Shown here: positions 15,621 through 23,890 of the stretch, one piece after another
Layout of the letters: each line of letters begins with the position of its first letter
Position numbering within the stretch: the first letter of the stretch is position 1
Source: Oceanispirochaeta sp. M1
GTDB lineage: Bacteria; Spirochaetota; Spirochaetia; DSM-2461
Reading direction: 5' to 3'
Assembly (NCBI RefSeq): GCF_003346715.1
Contig: NZ_QQPQ01000004.1
Location: 158,774 to 222,773 of the forward strand
Length of the DNA: 64,000 nucleotides
The notes under the pieces: generated by a model
What the model was told of the DNA's origin: nothing
What the model saw: only the letters and a program-made list of their open reading frames with translations
Databases searched by the model: none
Made by a program: the position numbers and the translations under genes

Positions 15621-17729
15621 CTATTTTTTGTATTTAAAACTCTCAAAATACAGAATCATTTTACCATCAAGATCTGGACGAGCAGTAAGCTCACTGACCA
15701 GGGCATAACCCTTTTTAGTATGAATGGTCAAAACAGCTTTGCAGGCATCCAGTGTTCTATTACCGAAATCAAGATCCGCTTCATAACGGTCGGCGTTTAC
15801 ACCTTTCCTGGGGATGTCCATGGTGTATTCATAAAACCAGGAGGATTCTGAGCTGTAGCCGATTTGCAGTGTAGCCTTTCCGGTCATTTTATCACTGTTG
15901 TTCCAGCCTCTTACGGCTGAAGGATTGATAGAGGGCCAGCCGAAACGAACGGCCAAATCGGGCTGAACGGCGGGTTCGGGTTCTGCAGGTGGAGCAGGCT
16001 TCGGAACGGGGGTTGGTTCTGCAACAGGAGTTGGATCTGCTACAGGGGCTGTCTCAGTGGGGGTTGCCGGTACAGCTGCAGGAGTACTTGGGGGAGAAGG
16101 CTGCTTTTCCGTAGCCGCAGGTTCTTCAAAGAGGGACGGTTCAGACTTGGATGTAGCAGGTTTTGGAACTGGAACCACTGCAGGGGCCGTCTGAGTTTCA
16201 GTCTCAGGCTCGACTGCTATTTTAGCTGGAGGAGCAGGAGTTGCCTGCACTTCCTGAACTGGAACTTTGGCTCCGGCCACTGCCAGGATTTCTCTTATTG
16301 CTGCACCGTGTTTCTGATTTTTCTGTGTGAGAATATATGGGGTATCACCATCTGCATTTGCAGAATCTACATATATTCCGGAGGTCAGCAGCAGACGGAC
16401 AGTTTCAGGAGTACCTTTTGCAGCTGCTTTGTGCAGAGCCGTATTTCCGGATTTATCTGTACTATGGGGGGAAGCTCCGGCAATCAGCAGTTTTCGAACC
16501 ATTTCAACATCTGAAGATCCGGCAGCATATAAGAGAGCGGTCTGTCCGCTGGCATCCTTCAGGTCCGGTTCAGCTCCGGCCTGCAGAAGGAGAGACAGAG
16601 AATCTCTGTGTCCACCGGCGGCGGCCATGATCAGAGGGGTATATTTCTGCTCGTTCCGACTGTCTACAGGAACCCCCTTATCTATCATTAACTTGACTAT
16701 CTTAGTGTGAGCAATACCGATAATAAGAAGGTTGTTTCCTTTGGCATCCCTTATTTGATAAGAGAGTCCGTTATCAAAAAGAAGATTAAGGATCTCAATG
16801 GCACCTGTTTCTGCGGCCTTATATCCGGTAGTTTCACCCTGGGGAGTAGCCGCTTCGGGACGAGCTCCCTTTTCCATAAGAAGTTTAGCAATGGTGTCCG
16901 GTCCTTTCCCGGCGACAGCACTGTTATACAGTGACTTCATCAGGATTGACCATCCGGAGGAATCCTTTACTGACCAGTCGGCTCCCCTATCAAGGAGAAA
17001 TCGAACCATTTCTGTTTTCTGGGCAGAGACTGCAGTAAACAGAAGGGTTTCCCCTTTATCTGATTTTGTTTCCAGCTCAAATCCGTTGTTCAGCAGATAT
17101 TTCAGGACCTCTTTGTTACCCGATGCTGAGGCTGTAAAGGCTACCTTGCTTACATTCGTAGAACTACGATCCAGAGCGGCACCTTTTTCTATCAGAATAT
17201 TGCTGGTCTGATTTATTCCTGAGGGTTTCTGAGCATCCTTACTGAGACTGAGAGTCAGTGCAGACCATCCGCCGTTGTTCTTATGATTCAGGTCGGCACC
17301 GTTGGACAGGAGCATTGTCATCATTCCCTGATTCTGGGAAGATGCTGAAAGAGTCAGGGCGGAATCACCTGAGGGGATTGTTACATTCACATCCGCGCCT
17401 CTCTGCAGAAGAAGTTCTGCGGCAGCCTGTTTCCCGGGGATAACAGCATAGATAAAAGCTGTACGTCCATTATTATCTTTCAGACTTATGATGGCTCTGT
17501 TATCAAGTAGAAAGTTAATTGCCTGAATCTGACCGGCTTCAGATGCGTACATAAGAAGAGTAGTTCCACCTCTCTGAGCCTCATTAACATCTCCGCCTTT
17601 ATCAATAAAGTCCTGCAGAGATTCTAAATCTCCTTTTTTTGCAGCACGGACTTCAACACTGGCACAGCCGCTTATGAGTGTTATTAATAATATAATTGCT
17701 AAAAATAAAATGCTCTTTTTTCTGTTCAT
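15621..17729 (-). CDS. Ankyrin-repeat lipoprotein with proline-rich linker
   Basis: 702 aa. The signal peptide ends in LITLISGC, a lipobox, so the mature protein is membrane-anchored outside the cytoplasm. About 13 ankyrin repeats follow, seen as recurring G.T.L..A, LL..GA and D...G motifs. A Pro/Ala/Glu/Thr-rich linker with repeated PTP, PVAEPTP and PAPPAEPEP pieces spans about 490-590. A C-terminal beta-rich domain of about 110 residues is unassigned. ATG 17729 has GGAG 6 nt upstream; an in-frame TTG at 17741 lies within that site. It probably binds a periplasmic or surface partner; none is evident nearby. Confidence 0.85.
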   Translation of the reverse strand: MNRKKSILFLAIILLITLISGCASVEVRAAKKGDLESLQDFIDKGGDVNEAQRGGTTLLMYASEAGQIQAINFLLDNRAIISLKDNNGRTAFIYAVIPGKQAAAELLLQRGADVNVTIPSGDSALTLSASSQNQGMMTMLLSNGADLNHKNNGGWSALTLSLSKDAQKPSGINQTSNILIEKGAALDRSSTNVSKVAFTASASGNKEVLKYLLNNGFELETKSDKGETLLFTAVSAQKTEMVRFLLDRGADWSVKDSSGWSILMKSLYNSAVAGKGPDTIAKLLMEKGARPEAATPQGETTGYKAAETGAIEILNLLFDNGLSYQIRDAKGNNLLIIGIAHTKIVKLMIDKGVPVDSRNEQKYTPLIMAAAGGHRDSLSLLLQAGAEPDLKDASGQTALLYAAGSSDVEMVRKLLIAGASPHSTDKSGNTALHKAAAKGTPETVRLLLTSGIYVDSANADGDTPYILTQKNQKHGAAIREILAVAGAKVPVQEVQATPAPPAKIAVEPETETQTAPAVVPVPKPATSKSEPSLFEEPAATEKQPSPPSTPAAVPATPTETAPVADPTPVAEPTPVPKPAPPAEPEPAVQPDLAVRFGWPSINPSAVRGWNNSDKMTGKATLQIGYSSESSWFYEYTMDIPRKGVNADRYEADLDFGNRTLDACKAVLTIHTKKGYALVSELTARPDLDGKMILYFESFKYKK

Positions 17730-17819
17730 ATATTTCTCCAAATTTCTGATATCACCACATTCTTGATTCTAAGACAGAACTGTGGTTTTTTCTCATTAAA
17801 AAGATTCCCGGATCTGTAA

Positions 17820-18935
17820 TCAGCCCGTAGAACGCATTGCATAAGCCCTTTGAGCAAGGACCGAGGCACCCACAAGATTGGCATTCAAATTCTTCTCATC
17901 CAGAACAGAGGGACGGAGATAGCTCATAATTCCCATTTTACCGAGAACCCGCTGACAGGAGGGGCCGAAGTAAGGCAGAGCATAGCTGGGCTTTCCTCCC
18001 AGGAATATGGGAAGATCATCCCTCAAACCGTCAGAGCTCCCTGTTCTAAGCATGATTTTGGCCGCTTCGGCAAGTATTTTACCGTAAAGCCTGTCCGTAT
18101 TGATGGCTGTTTCAACCCTCATATTAGAGAGCTTGCTGATATGCTGACCCGCTACACTGGGATCATTAATCTGTTTAAGCTCATGAATATCCAGAAATCG
18201 TTCATAAAATGTATCGTCCCCCACAAGGGCACGAAAAAGACGGCAGCGTCCGGGACCCGAAAGTATGACTTCGGCTCTGAGACTTTCAGGATTCCCACCG
18301 GGTCCCAGCAATACTGATTCGGGAAGGTCAGGATCCTCCGAAAGATACCTTTCAAAGAGTTCATAAGAAGCTCCCACTTCAAGAAAGAGGAGCTTGAGCC
18401 TGTGTTTTGAAAGAGGAATAGCATAACCGGGCTCATTGGTATAATGAAGAGATGAATCACGGCCGTCCCAGTCATGGGAGGGATGAAGAACATCACCTTC
18501 TGCACTGATCCAGGCACCACCCCAGCCTCCACCAAAGACCCAGTATAAAAGCTCCATTTTGATAACCGACCACTCCGCAAGGGCTCCGGTATTGGCATCA
18601 TTATCAATGGCAACAGGAAGATTGAACTTTTCCTCCATTGCCTTACGGATATTATATCCATTATAGCGGGCACAGTTGGCAAACAGCTGAAATCCTCCGT
18701 CAGAACTGAGGATACCGGCAGAAGAGATGCCTATTGATAAAATCTTTCCATGATCCGGTACGGCTTTTCTGATTCTGCCGGCCAGAGTGGATGAAAAATC
18801 ATCGAAATCCAGACTGTAGTCCTCTACTCCGAGAAGAGTTTCACTTGCTATAGTTCCATCTGATGAAAAAAAGGCTATTTTTGCGCCTCGTCCGGCTCCG
18901 ATATCAAGAGCCGCATAATATTTGTCTGCATTCAT
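17820..18935 (-). CDS. ROK-family protein, probably sugar kinase-like
   Basis: 371 aa, actin/hexokinase fold. The N-terminal phosphate loop reads ALDIGAGRGAKIAFF. AIDNDANTGALAE, the ROK sugar-binding/catalytic stretch with the catalytic Asp, is near residue 115. VFGGGWGGAWI resembles the second phosphate region. No Cys-rich zinc motif and no N-terminal helix-turn-helix are present, so it is neither a typical glucokinase of the family nor a NagC-type repressor. Two-thirds of the length downstream is divergent. Substrate unknown. The TATAAT box ends 8 nt before ATG 18935, predicting a leaderless message. Confidence 0.68.
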   Translation of the reverse strand: MNADKYYAALDIGAGRGAKIAFFSSDGTIASETLLGVEDYSLDFDDFSSTLAGRIRKAVPDHGKILSIGISSAGILSSDGGFQLFANCARYNGYNIRKAMEEKFNLPVAIDNDANTGALAEWSVIKMELLYWVFGGGWGGAWISAEGDVLHPSHDWDGRDSSLHYTNEPGYAIPLSKHRLKLLFLEVGASYELFERYLSEDPDLPESVLLGPGGNPESLRAEVILSGPGRCRLFRALVGDDTFYERFLDIHELKQINDPSVAGQHISKLSNMRVETAINTDRLYGKILAEAAKIMLRTGSSDGLRDDLPIFLGGKPSYALPYFGPSCQRVLGKMGIMSYLRPSVLDEKNLNANLVGASVLAQRAYAMRSTG

Positions 18936-18943
18936 AGTCAGTT

Positions 18944-18949
18944 ATTATA
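18944..18949 (-). promoter_or_regulatory. -10 element of the ROK gene
   Basis: Perfect TATAAT on the minus strand, 8 nt before ATG 18935. A -35-like TTGTCT lies 24 nt further up, which is too far for a normal spacer, so the -35 is uncertain. Confidence 0.5.
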
Positions 18950-19042
18950 GCCTCTGCAGAGAAGCAGGGAAATAGACAATTTCAGCATCTTGGGCTACAC
19001 TGGCCTCTGACTGTAAATAACTCCCTTTTTAGAGGTTTAACA

Positions 19043-20416
19043 ATGAAAAAAAACAGAGGCGGACTCCTTGTTCTGCTAATTATATTGATGATTTCCACCA
19101 TGTCCTGCTCACGAAAACTGGGTTACGGTGTAATCATGTGGTCCGATCAGGACGGCCTGAACACCGGTGTTTTAACTAAGATTCTTAAGGAATCAAGAAT
19201 TAGAGAGAGCTATATTCTTGAGGTGAAAGATACAAAAGACCGCTTTGAGATCCCTGTATGGAGAGTCCGCTTCTTTGAGAAATCTTCAGATGCCGAAAAG
19301 TTTGCGTCCTCTTATGAAGAATATATCCATGTATTTGCCTACTCCAACAAACAGGGCCTGCCCATGAGGGAAGAAGCCAGTACCTCCAGCGAGAGGATAT
19401 ACAAGCTGCGGGAGGGTCAGGAAATTAAGATTCTGGGCCGGGGTGAAAAAGAAAAAGTGGGCCGATTTGATGGCTTCTGGTACACAGTATTAAGTGATGA
19501 TGGAGTGGAAGGGTATGTTTTTGACGCACTTTTAACCGTATACAGCCTGAATGACCAGCAGGAAATGATCGTACAGAACCAGAAAGATACGAGTGACCCT
19601 CTGCTGGATTCCTTTTTCGGAACTGCCTGGCGTCCCGATACATATCAGGGTATGATCAGTCGCCGTCAGATTGACCTGGCTCTTTTCAGACCGGATTACG
19701 GCCTGTATGCGGACCTGGAAAACATGACCATAAGCCTCAAGACCATAGATAAAGAAGTAACAGAAACCTTTGATAAAGTGACCCGTATCGGAGCAAACCG
19801 CTACGATTTTTCAGGCACCAGTTTCCGTATAACCATAAACTCCGAGTATTTCATTTCCGTTCAGTTCAAATATGACGGACTGGAGATCAGCCAGGCCTTT
19901 ATTAAACTTCCTGAAGATGTAAATACCACTATCAGTAGAGAGAAAGAGCGCCGTACAGCCATGCTTCAGGATTTTATAGACAGGGGTCCGGAGATGAGCA
20001 GCCAGGCTTACGGCACAATATTATTTGAAAATGCAGGGCGTTTTACCTGGATAGAGAAGTCTTCTCTTATAAGCCAGCAGGTTCTGACTGTAAGTGCCGG
20101 CAACAGCGGCTATGTGAGCTTCAGAAACTTTCCTTCCGATCAGATACGCAGCCGATATGACGGAGTGATTACTTTTAACTTTGAAAGCGGTGAGACCGCA
20201 GACTTTCTCTATACCATGAGAGATGCAGGGGCAAGTCTGCTCTATGTGGATGAGCGTTATATTATTGAAAGGATTGTCACAAACGATCAGTTCTTCAGCC
20301 CTATTCAGATGTTCTTTACTTTCCCCGACAAGATCTCCGAGCTGCTGCCCCTGGAAGGGGAATCAGAAGAGTCTGAGACTCCCTCGGCGGAAGAACCCCT
20401 TGAAGGAGCTGGCTGA
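19043..20416 (+). CDS. SH3-domain lipoprotein
   Basis: 457 aa lipoprotein: signal peptide with lipobox STMSC, mature Cys at residue 22. A bacterial SH3 domain is recognisable at about 112-170 (KQGLPMREEAS, REGQEIKILGRG, FWYTVLSDDGVEGYV). Such domains usually bind peptidoglycan peptides or protein. The C-terminal 280 residues look beta-rich with no assigned family, ending in an acidic tail. Similar SH3 lipoproteins are frequent in spirochaetes. GAGG precedes ATG 19043. Its terminator overlaps its own stop codon. Confidence 0.82.
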   Translation: MKKNRGGLLVLLIILMISTMSCSRKLGYGVIMWSDQDGLNTGVLTKILKESRIRESYILEVKDTKDRFEIPVWRVRFFEKSSDAEKFASSYEEYIHVFAYSNKQGLPMREEASTSSERIYKLREGQEIKILGRGEKEKVGRFDGFWYTVLSDDGVEGYVFDALLTVYSLNDQQEMIVQNQKDTSDPLLDSFFGTAWRPDTYQGMISRRQIDLALFRPDYGLYADLENMTISLKTIDKEVTETFDKVTRIGANRYDFSGTSFRITINSEYFISVQFKYDGLEISQAFIKLPEDVNTTISREKERRTAMLQDFIDRGPEMSSQAYGTILFENAGRFTWIEKSSLISQQVLTVSAGNSGYVSFRNFPSDQIRSRYDGVITFNFESGETADFLYTMRDAGASLLYVDERYIIERIVTNDQFFSPIQMFFTFPDKISELLPLEGESEESETPSAEEPLEGAG

Positions 20417-20431
20417 AACCAGCAATTTTTT
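20408..20431 (+). terminator. Terminator overlapping the SH3-lipoprotein stop codon
   Basis: GCTGG (20408-20412), loop CTGAAA containing the TGA stop, CCAGC (20419-20423), then AA and six T. A short but GC-rich stem. Confidence 0.55.
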
Positions 20432-20476
20432 AGAATAAGCAATGAAAAAACCCTATATAAAAATGGAATCCAATAA

Positions 20477-22420
20477 ATGAGTGCATTTGTACAGTTAAGC
20501 GGAGTATCTCTGGCCTTCGGGGACAGAGACATCCTGAAAAATATTCACCTCAATCTCTCCCACTCCTCCAGGGTTGCCCTGGCCGGTGCCAACGGAAGCG
20601 GTAAAACCACCTTTATGAAAGTAATCTGCGGAGAGATCTCCGCAGATACAGGAGATCGCTCCCAGAGCCGGAATGCCCGGATCGGTTACCTACCCCAGTC
20701 GGGCCTGCGTTTCAGAGACAGAAGCCTGAGAGAAGAGGTGGAACAGGCCTACCTGCATATTCAGGAACTGGAAACCGAGGCAGTTCAACTGGCCGAGCGT
20801 ATGGCCGACAGCTCACTGGAAGAAAAGACCATCCATAACCTGGCTGAGCGTCACCACGAAATACAGGAACAGATAACTTCAAGCGGTTATTATGAGCGTG
20901 AAGCAATGATCTACCGGGTCCTCTTAGGACTTGGTTTTCTGGCCGAAGATATGGAGCGTGAAACCTCCAGCTTTTCTGGCGGATGGCAGATGCGTATTGC
21001 CCTGGCCCGAATTCTCCTTGAAATGCCCGATATTCTCCTGCTGGATGAACCCACCAATTATCTGGATCTGGAGGCCAGGGACTGGCTGGAGGATTTCCTC
21101 CAGAGATTTCCCGGGGGAGTGCTGGTTGTATCCCATGACCGCTACTTTCTGGACAAGGTGACTAAAGAGACCGCCGAACTTTTTCAGGGTGGAATGAAAA
21201 TATACAAGGGAAACTATTCGGCATACGAATCCAGACGGAAACTGGAACTGGTACAGCTCGAAGCTGCCTGGAAACAGCAGCAGGAGGAGATTGCCAGAAT
21301 AGAGGATTTCATCCGCAGATTCCGTTATTCAGCGACCAAGGGAGCACAGGCTCAGAGTCGTGTGAAAATGCTGGAGAAAATGGAAAGGATTGAGATCCCC
21401 TCATCAATGAAAAGAATGCATTTCCATTTTCCACCTCCCCCCCACTCCGGCCGGAAAGTAATGAGCCTGGAAGCTGTCTGTAAATCCTATGGAGATCATC
21501 AGGTTTTAAAAGATGTGAACCTGGAGATTGCCAAGGGAGACAGGTTGAACCTGGCAGGGATGAACGGTGCAGGGAAATCAACACTGATGAGAATTATCAG
21601 CGGTGAAGATAAAAACTACACAGGAAGTCTGAGACTGGGAACGGATGTAAAAATCGGATATTTCAGTCAGGATCAGGAGCTTGTTCTTGATCCTTCCAAG
21701 TCGGTACTGGAAACCCTTGAAGCAAATGCCCCCACTGAGCTTATCCCCAAGTTAAGGGGAATGCTGGGAGCCTTTCTTTTTTCAGATGATGATATCTTTA
21801 AAAAATGTGCAGTACTCAGCGGTGGTGAAAAAAACCGGCTGGCTCTGCTGAAGCTTCTTCTGGAACCGGTAAATCTTCTTGTAATGGATGAGCCGACAAA
21901 TCACCTTGACCTGACATCCAAGGATGTTCTTCTAGAGGCCATGAAAAGCTATGAAGGCACACTGGTCTTTGTTTCCCATGACCGCTATTTCATTGAAGCC
22001 CTGGCGGGTTCTGTTATGGAGCTCACTCCGGGGAAAGCCGAGTACTTTGACGGTGATTATGCCTACTATCGCTGGAAAAAAGAGACAAGGGCCACTGAAG
22101 CCGCTGGTTCAGATCAGAGCTCCGCTCCTATGACAGGGGTATCTGCAGCTACCGCAAAACTGAGCCGGGAAGAGGAGAAGAAACTCAAGGCTGATATCCG
22201 CAGACTGGAGCGCAGAGAGGATCAGCTGATGGAGGAACTGGATGTCTGTGAGACAGCAATAACTGCTGAGCAGGAAAAACTTGCATCTCCGGAGGTCTAT
22301 TCGAATGCAGCAAAAGCCAAGGCTGTTGGTCAGAGGATTACCGAACTGGAAGGGAAGCAGCATGAACTGACACAGGCCTGGGAAGAAGCCGCCGAAGAAC
22401 TGGCGGGCCTTATAGGCTGA
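20477..22420 (+). CDS. ABC-F family ATPase
   Basis: Soluble tandem-ABC protein, 647 aa, with no membrane segments. Walker A motifs are GANGSGKTT (first domain) and GMNGAGKST (second). Signatures are SSFSGGWQMR and LSGGEKNR. Walker B LLLDEPTNYLDL and LVMDEPTNHLDL have the Glu expected for hydrolysis. A basic linker and a C-terminal coiled coil (about 570-645) follow. ABC-F proteins act at the ribosomal E site or in antibiotic protection; subgroup cannot be fixed by eye, but the long coiled-coil tail favours a YheS/Uup-like housekeeping member. Confidence 0.92.
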   Translation: MSAFVQLSGVSLAFGDRDILKNIHLNLSHSSRVALAGANGSGKTTFMKVICGEISADTGDRSQSRNARIGYLPQSGLRFRDRSLREEVEQAYLHIQELETEAVQLAERMADSSLEEKTIHNLAERHHEIQEQITSSGYYEREAMIYRVLLGLGFLAEDMERETSSFSGGWQMRIALARILLEMPDILLLDEPTNYLDLEARDWLEDFLQRFPGGVLVVSHDRYFLDKVTKETAELFQGGMKIYKGNYSAYESRRKLELVQLEAAWKQQQEEIARIEDFIRRFRYSATKGAQAQSRVKMLEKMERIEIPSSMKRMHFHFPPPPHSGRKVMSLEAVCKSYGDHQVLKDVNLEIAKGDRLNLAGMNGAGKSTLMRIISGEDKNYTGSLRLGTDVKIGYFSQDQELVLDPSKSVLETLEANAPTELIPKLRGMLGAFLFSDDDIFKKCAVLSGGEKNRLALLKLLLEPVNLLVMDEPTNHLDLTSKDVLLEAMKSYEGTLVFVSHDRYFIEALAGSVMELTPGKAEYFDGDYAYYRWKKETRATEAAGSDQSSAPMTGVSAATAKLSREEEKKLKADIRRLERREDQLMEELDVCETAITAEQEKLASPEVYSNAAKAKAVGQRITELEGKQHELTQAWEEAAEELAGLIG

Positions 22421-22478
22421 TAATGTTTTAAGAAGAAATGAGGCTCCCCTTTCAAAAAGCGGGAGTATTATTAAAAAT

Positions 22479-23801
22479 TCAGCTTCTGCCGACGGGTCTG
22501 TACTGGAAGAGTTCTCTTACCTGCTCGTCTTTGGCAAAGATATTACGCAGATCAAAGAGAAAATCCCCTTTCATCAGTTTTTTCATTCTTTCCAGATCAA
22601 TGCCGCGAAACTGATTCCACTCGGTCATAATCACAAGGGCATCCGCATTCTTGGCTGCTTCATACTCATCATGACAATAGGTAATCTGGTTATCAATCTG
22701 ATCAAGACGCCACTTGGACTCTTCGATTCCCTGGGGACAGTATGCTTTGATCTGTGCCCCCTGTGCGGCCAGACCTTCCAGAATGGTAAGAGCCGGAGCG
22801 TCACGCATATCATCTGTATCGGGTTTGAAAGAGAGCCCCAGAATGGCGATGGTTTTATCCTTAACATCACCCATGGAGACAGTGATCTTTTCGATCATCT
22901 TGGCTTTCTGTTTTTCGTTAGCTTTGATGGCAGCCTCAATAACAAGGGTCTCTACCCCGTGCTTTTTGGCAATATCTGCAACAGCCTTGGTGTCCTTAGG
23001 AAAACAGCTGCCCCCATATCCGGGTCCGGCGTGGAGAAATTTGGGGCTGATTCTACCGTCCATCCCCATAGCCCTGGCAACTTCCTGCACATTGGCTCCG
23101 ACTTTTTCCGAGAGTAAAGCTATCTCATTGATAAATGAGATTTTCACCGCCAGAAAGGCGTTTGAAGCATATTTAATCAGCTCGGCTGTTTCAATCTCAG
23201 TAAATAGAAAGGGAGTTTGGTTAATGTAGAGTACATTGTAAACCTTCTTCAGAAGATCTTTTGCTCTCTCCGAGTCTGTTCCCAGAACAACACGGTCAGG
23301 TCTCTGACAGTCATTGACCGCTTTACCCTCTCTGAGAAATTCGGGGTTGGAAGCCACATCAAATTCATAATCAACAGCTCTGGCATCAAGTTCTTTCTGA
23401 ATGGCTTCCTTTACAAGCCGGGCAGTACCGACAGGAACTGTGGATTTATCCACAATAACTTTATAGCCGTTTAAATACTCTCCCACAGATTTAGCAACAG
23501 CCAGTACAAAACGGAGATCTGCAGAACCGTCATCCGCCGGAGGAGTTCCTACAGCAATAAATATTGAATCCGCTGTTTCAACGGCCTTTTTCATATCGGA
23601 AGTGAAGGACAAACGTCCGGCTTCCACATTTTTATGCATCAGCTCTGAGAGTCCAGGTTCATAAATGGGAACCTTTCCTGCATTGAGTTTATCAATCTTG
23701 TTCTGATCCACATCCATACAGATCACCTGAAGACCGAAGTCTGCCAGTATGACCCCCTGTACGAGTCCGACGTATCCTGTTCCGATTACTGAAATGTTCA
23801 T
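22479..23801 (-). CDS. ugd: UDP-glucose 6-dehydrogenase
   Basis: 440 aa; oxidises UDP-glucose to UDP-glucuronate with two NAD+. The N-terminal Rossmann motif is ISVIGTGYVGLVQG. The catalytic Cys is in GPGYGGSCFPKD, with ASNPEFLREG and the C-terminal ALVIMTEWNQFR also present. The open frame begins at 23840, but alignment and a promoter ending 7 nt upstream place the start at ATG 23801. With galU and the glucuronokinase-like gene it forms a UDP-glucuronate supply. Divergent from the sensor kinase gene. Confidence 0.95.
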   Translation of the reverse strand: MNISVIGTGYVGLVQGVILADFGLQVICMDVDQNKIDKLNAGKVPIYEPGLSELMHKNVEAGRLSFTSDMKKAVETADSIFIAVGTPPADDGSADLRFVLAVAKSVGEYLNGYKVIVDKSTVPVGTARLVKEAIQKELDARAVDYEFDVASNPEFLREGKAVNDCQRPDRVVLGTDSERAKDLLKKVYNVLYINQTPFLFTEIETAELIKYASNAFLAVKISFINEIALLSEKVGANVQEVARAMGMDGRISPKFLHAGPGYGGSCFPKDTKAVADIAKKHGVETLVIEAAIKANEKQKAKMIEKITVSMGDVKDKTIAILGLSFKPDTDDMRDAPALTILEGLAAQGAQIKAYCPQGIEESKWRLDQIDNQITYCHDEYEAAKNADALVIMTEWNQFRGIDLERMKKLMKGDFLFDLRNIFAKDEQVRELFQYRPVGRS

Positions 23802-23808
23802 AAACGGA

Positions 23809-23837
23809 ACATTACACCCCTGCCGAAAAATTGACAA
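23809..23837 (-). promoter_or_regulatory. Promoter of ugd
   Basis: Minus strand TTGTCA (23837-23832), 17 nt, TAATGT (23814-23809), then 7 nt to ATG 23801: a leaderless arrangement. Confidence 0.6.
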
Positions 23838-23853
23838 CACCCGGGCTTATTTT

Positions 23854-23883
23854 TTCACTCAAGTGTGATTCTTTGTGTATAAT
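23854..23883 (+). promoter_or_regulatory. Promoter of the sensor kinase gene
   Basis: TTCACT (23854-23859), 18 nt, TATAAT (23878-23883), then 7 nt to ATG 23891. The -35 is weak (4/6). Confidence 0.5.
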
Positions 23884-23890
23884 AAAAGTC

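Noticed and set aside
22421..22478. Terminator between the ABC-F gene and ugd
   Set aside because: CTCCC/GGGAG arms exist in this convergent gap, but the stem is only 5 bp and there is no T run; too weak to list.
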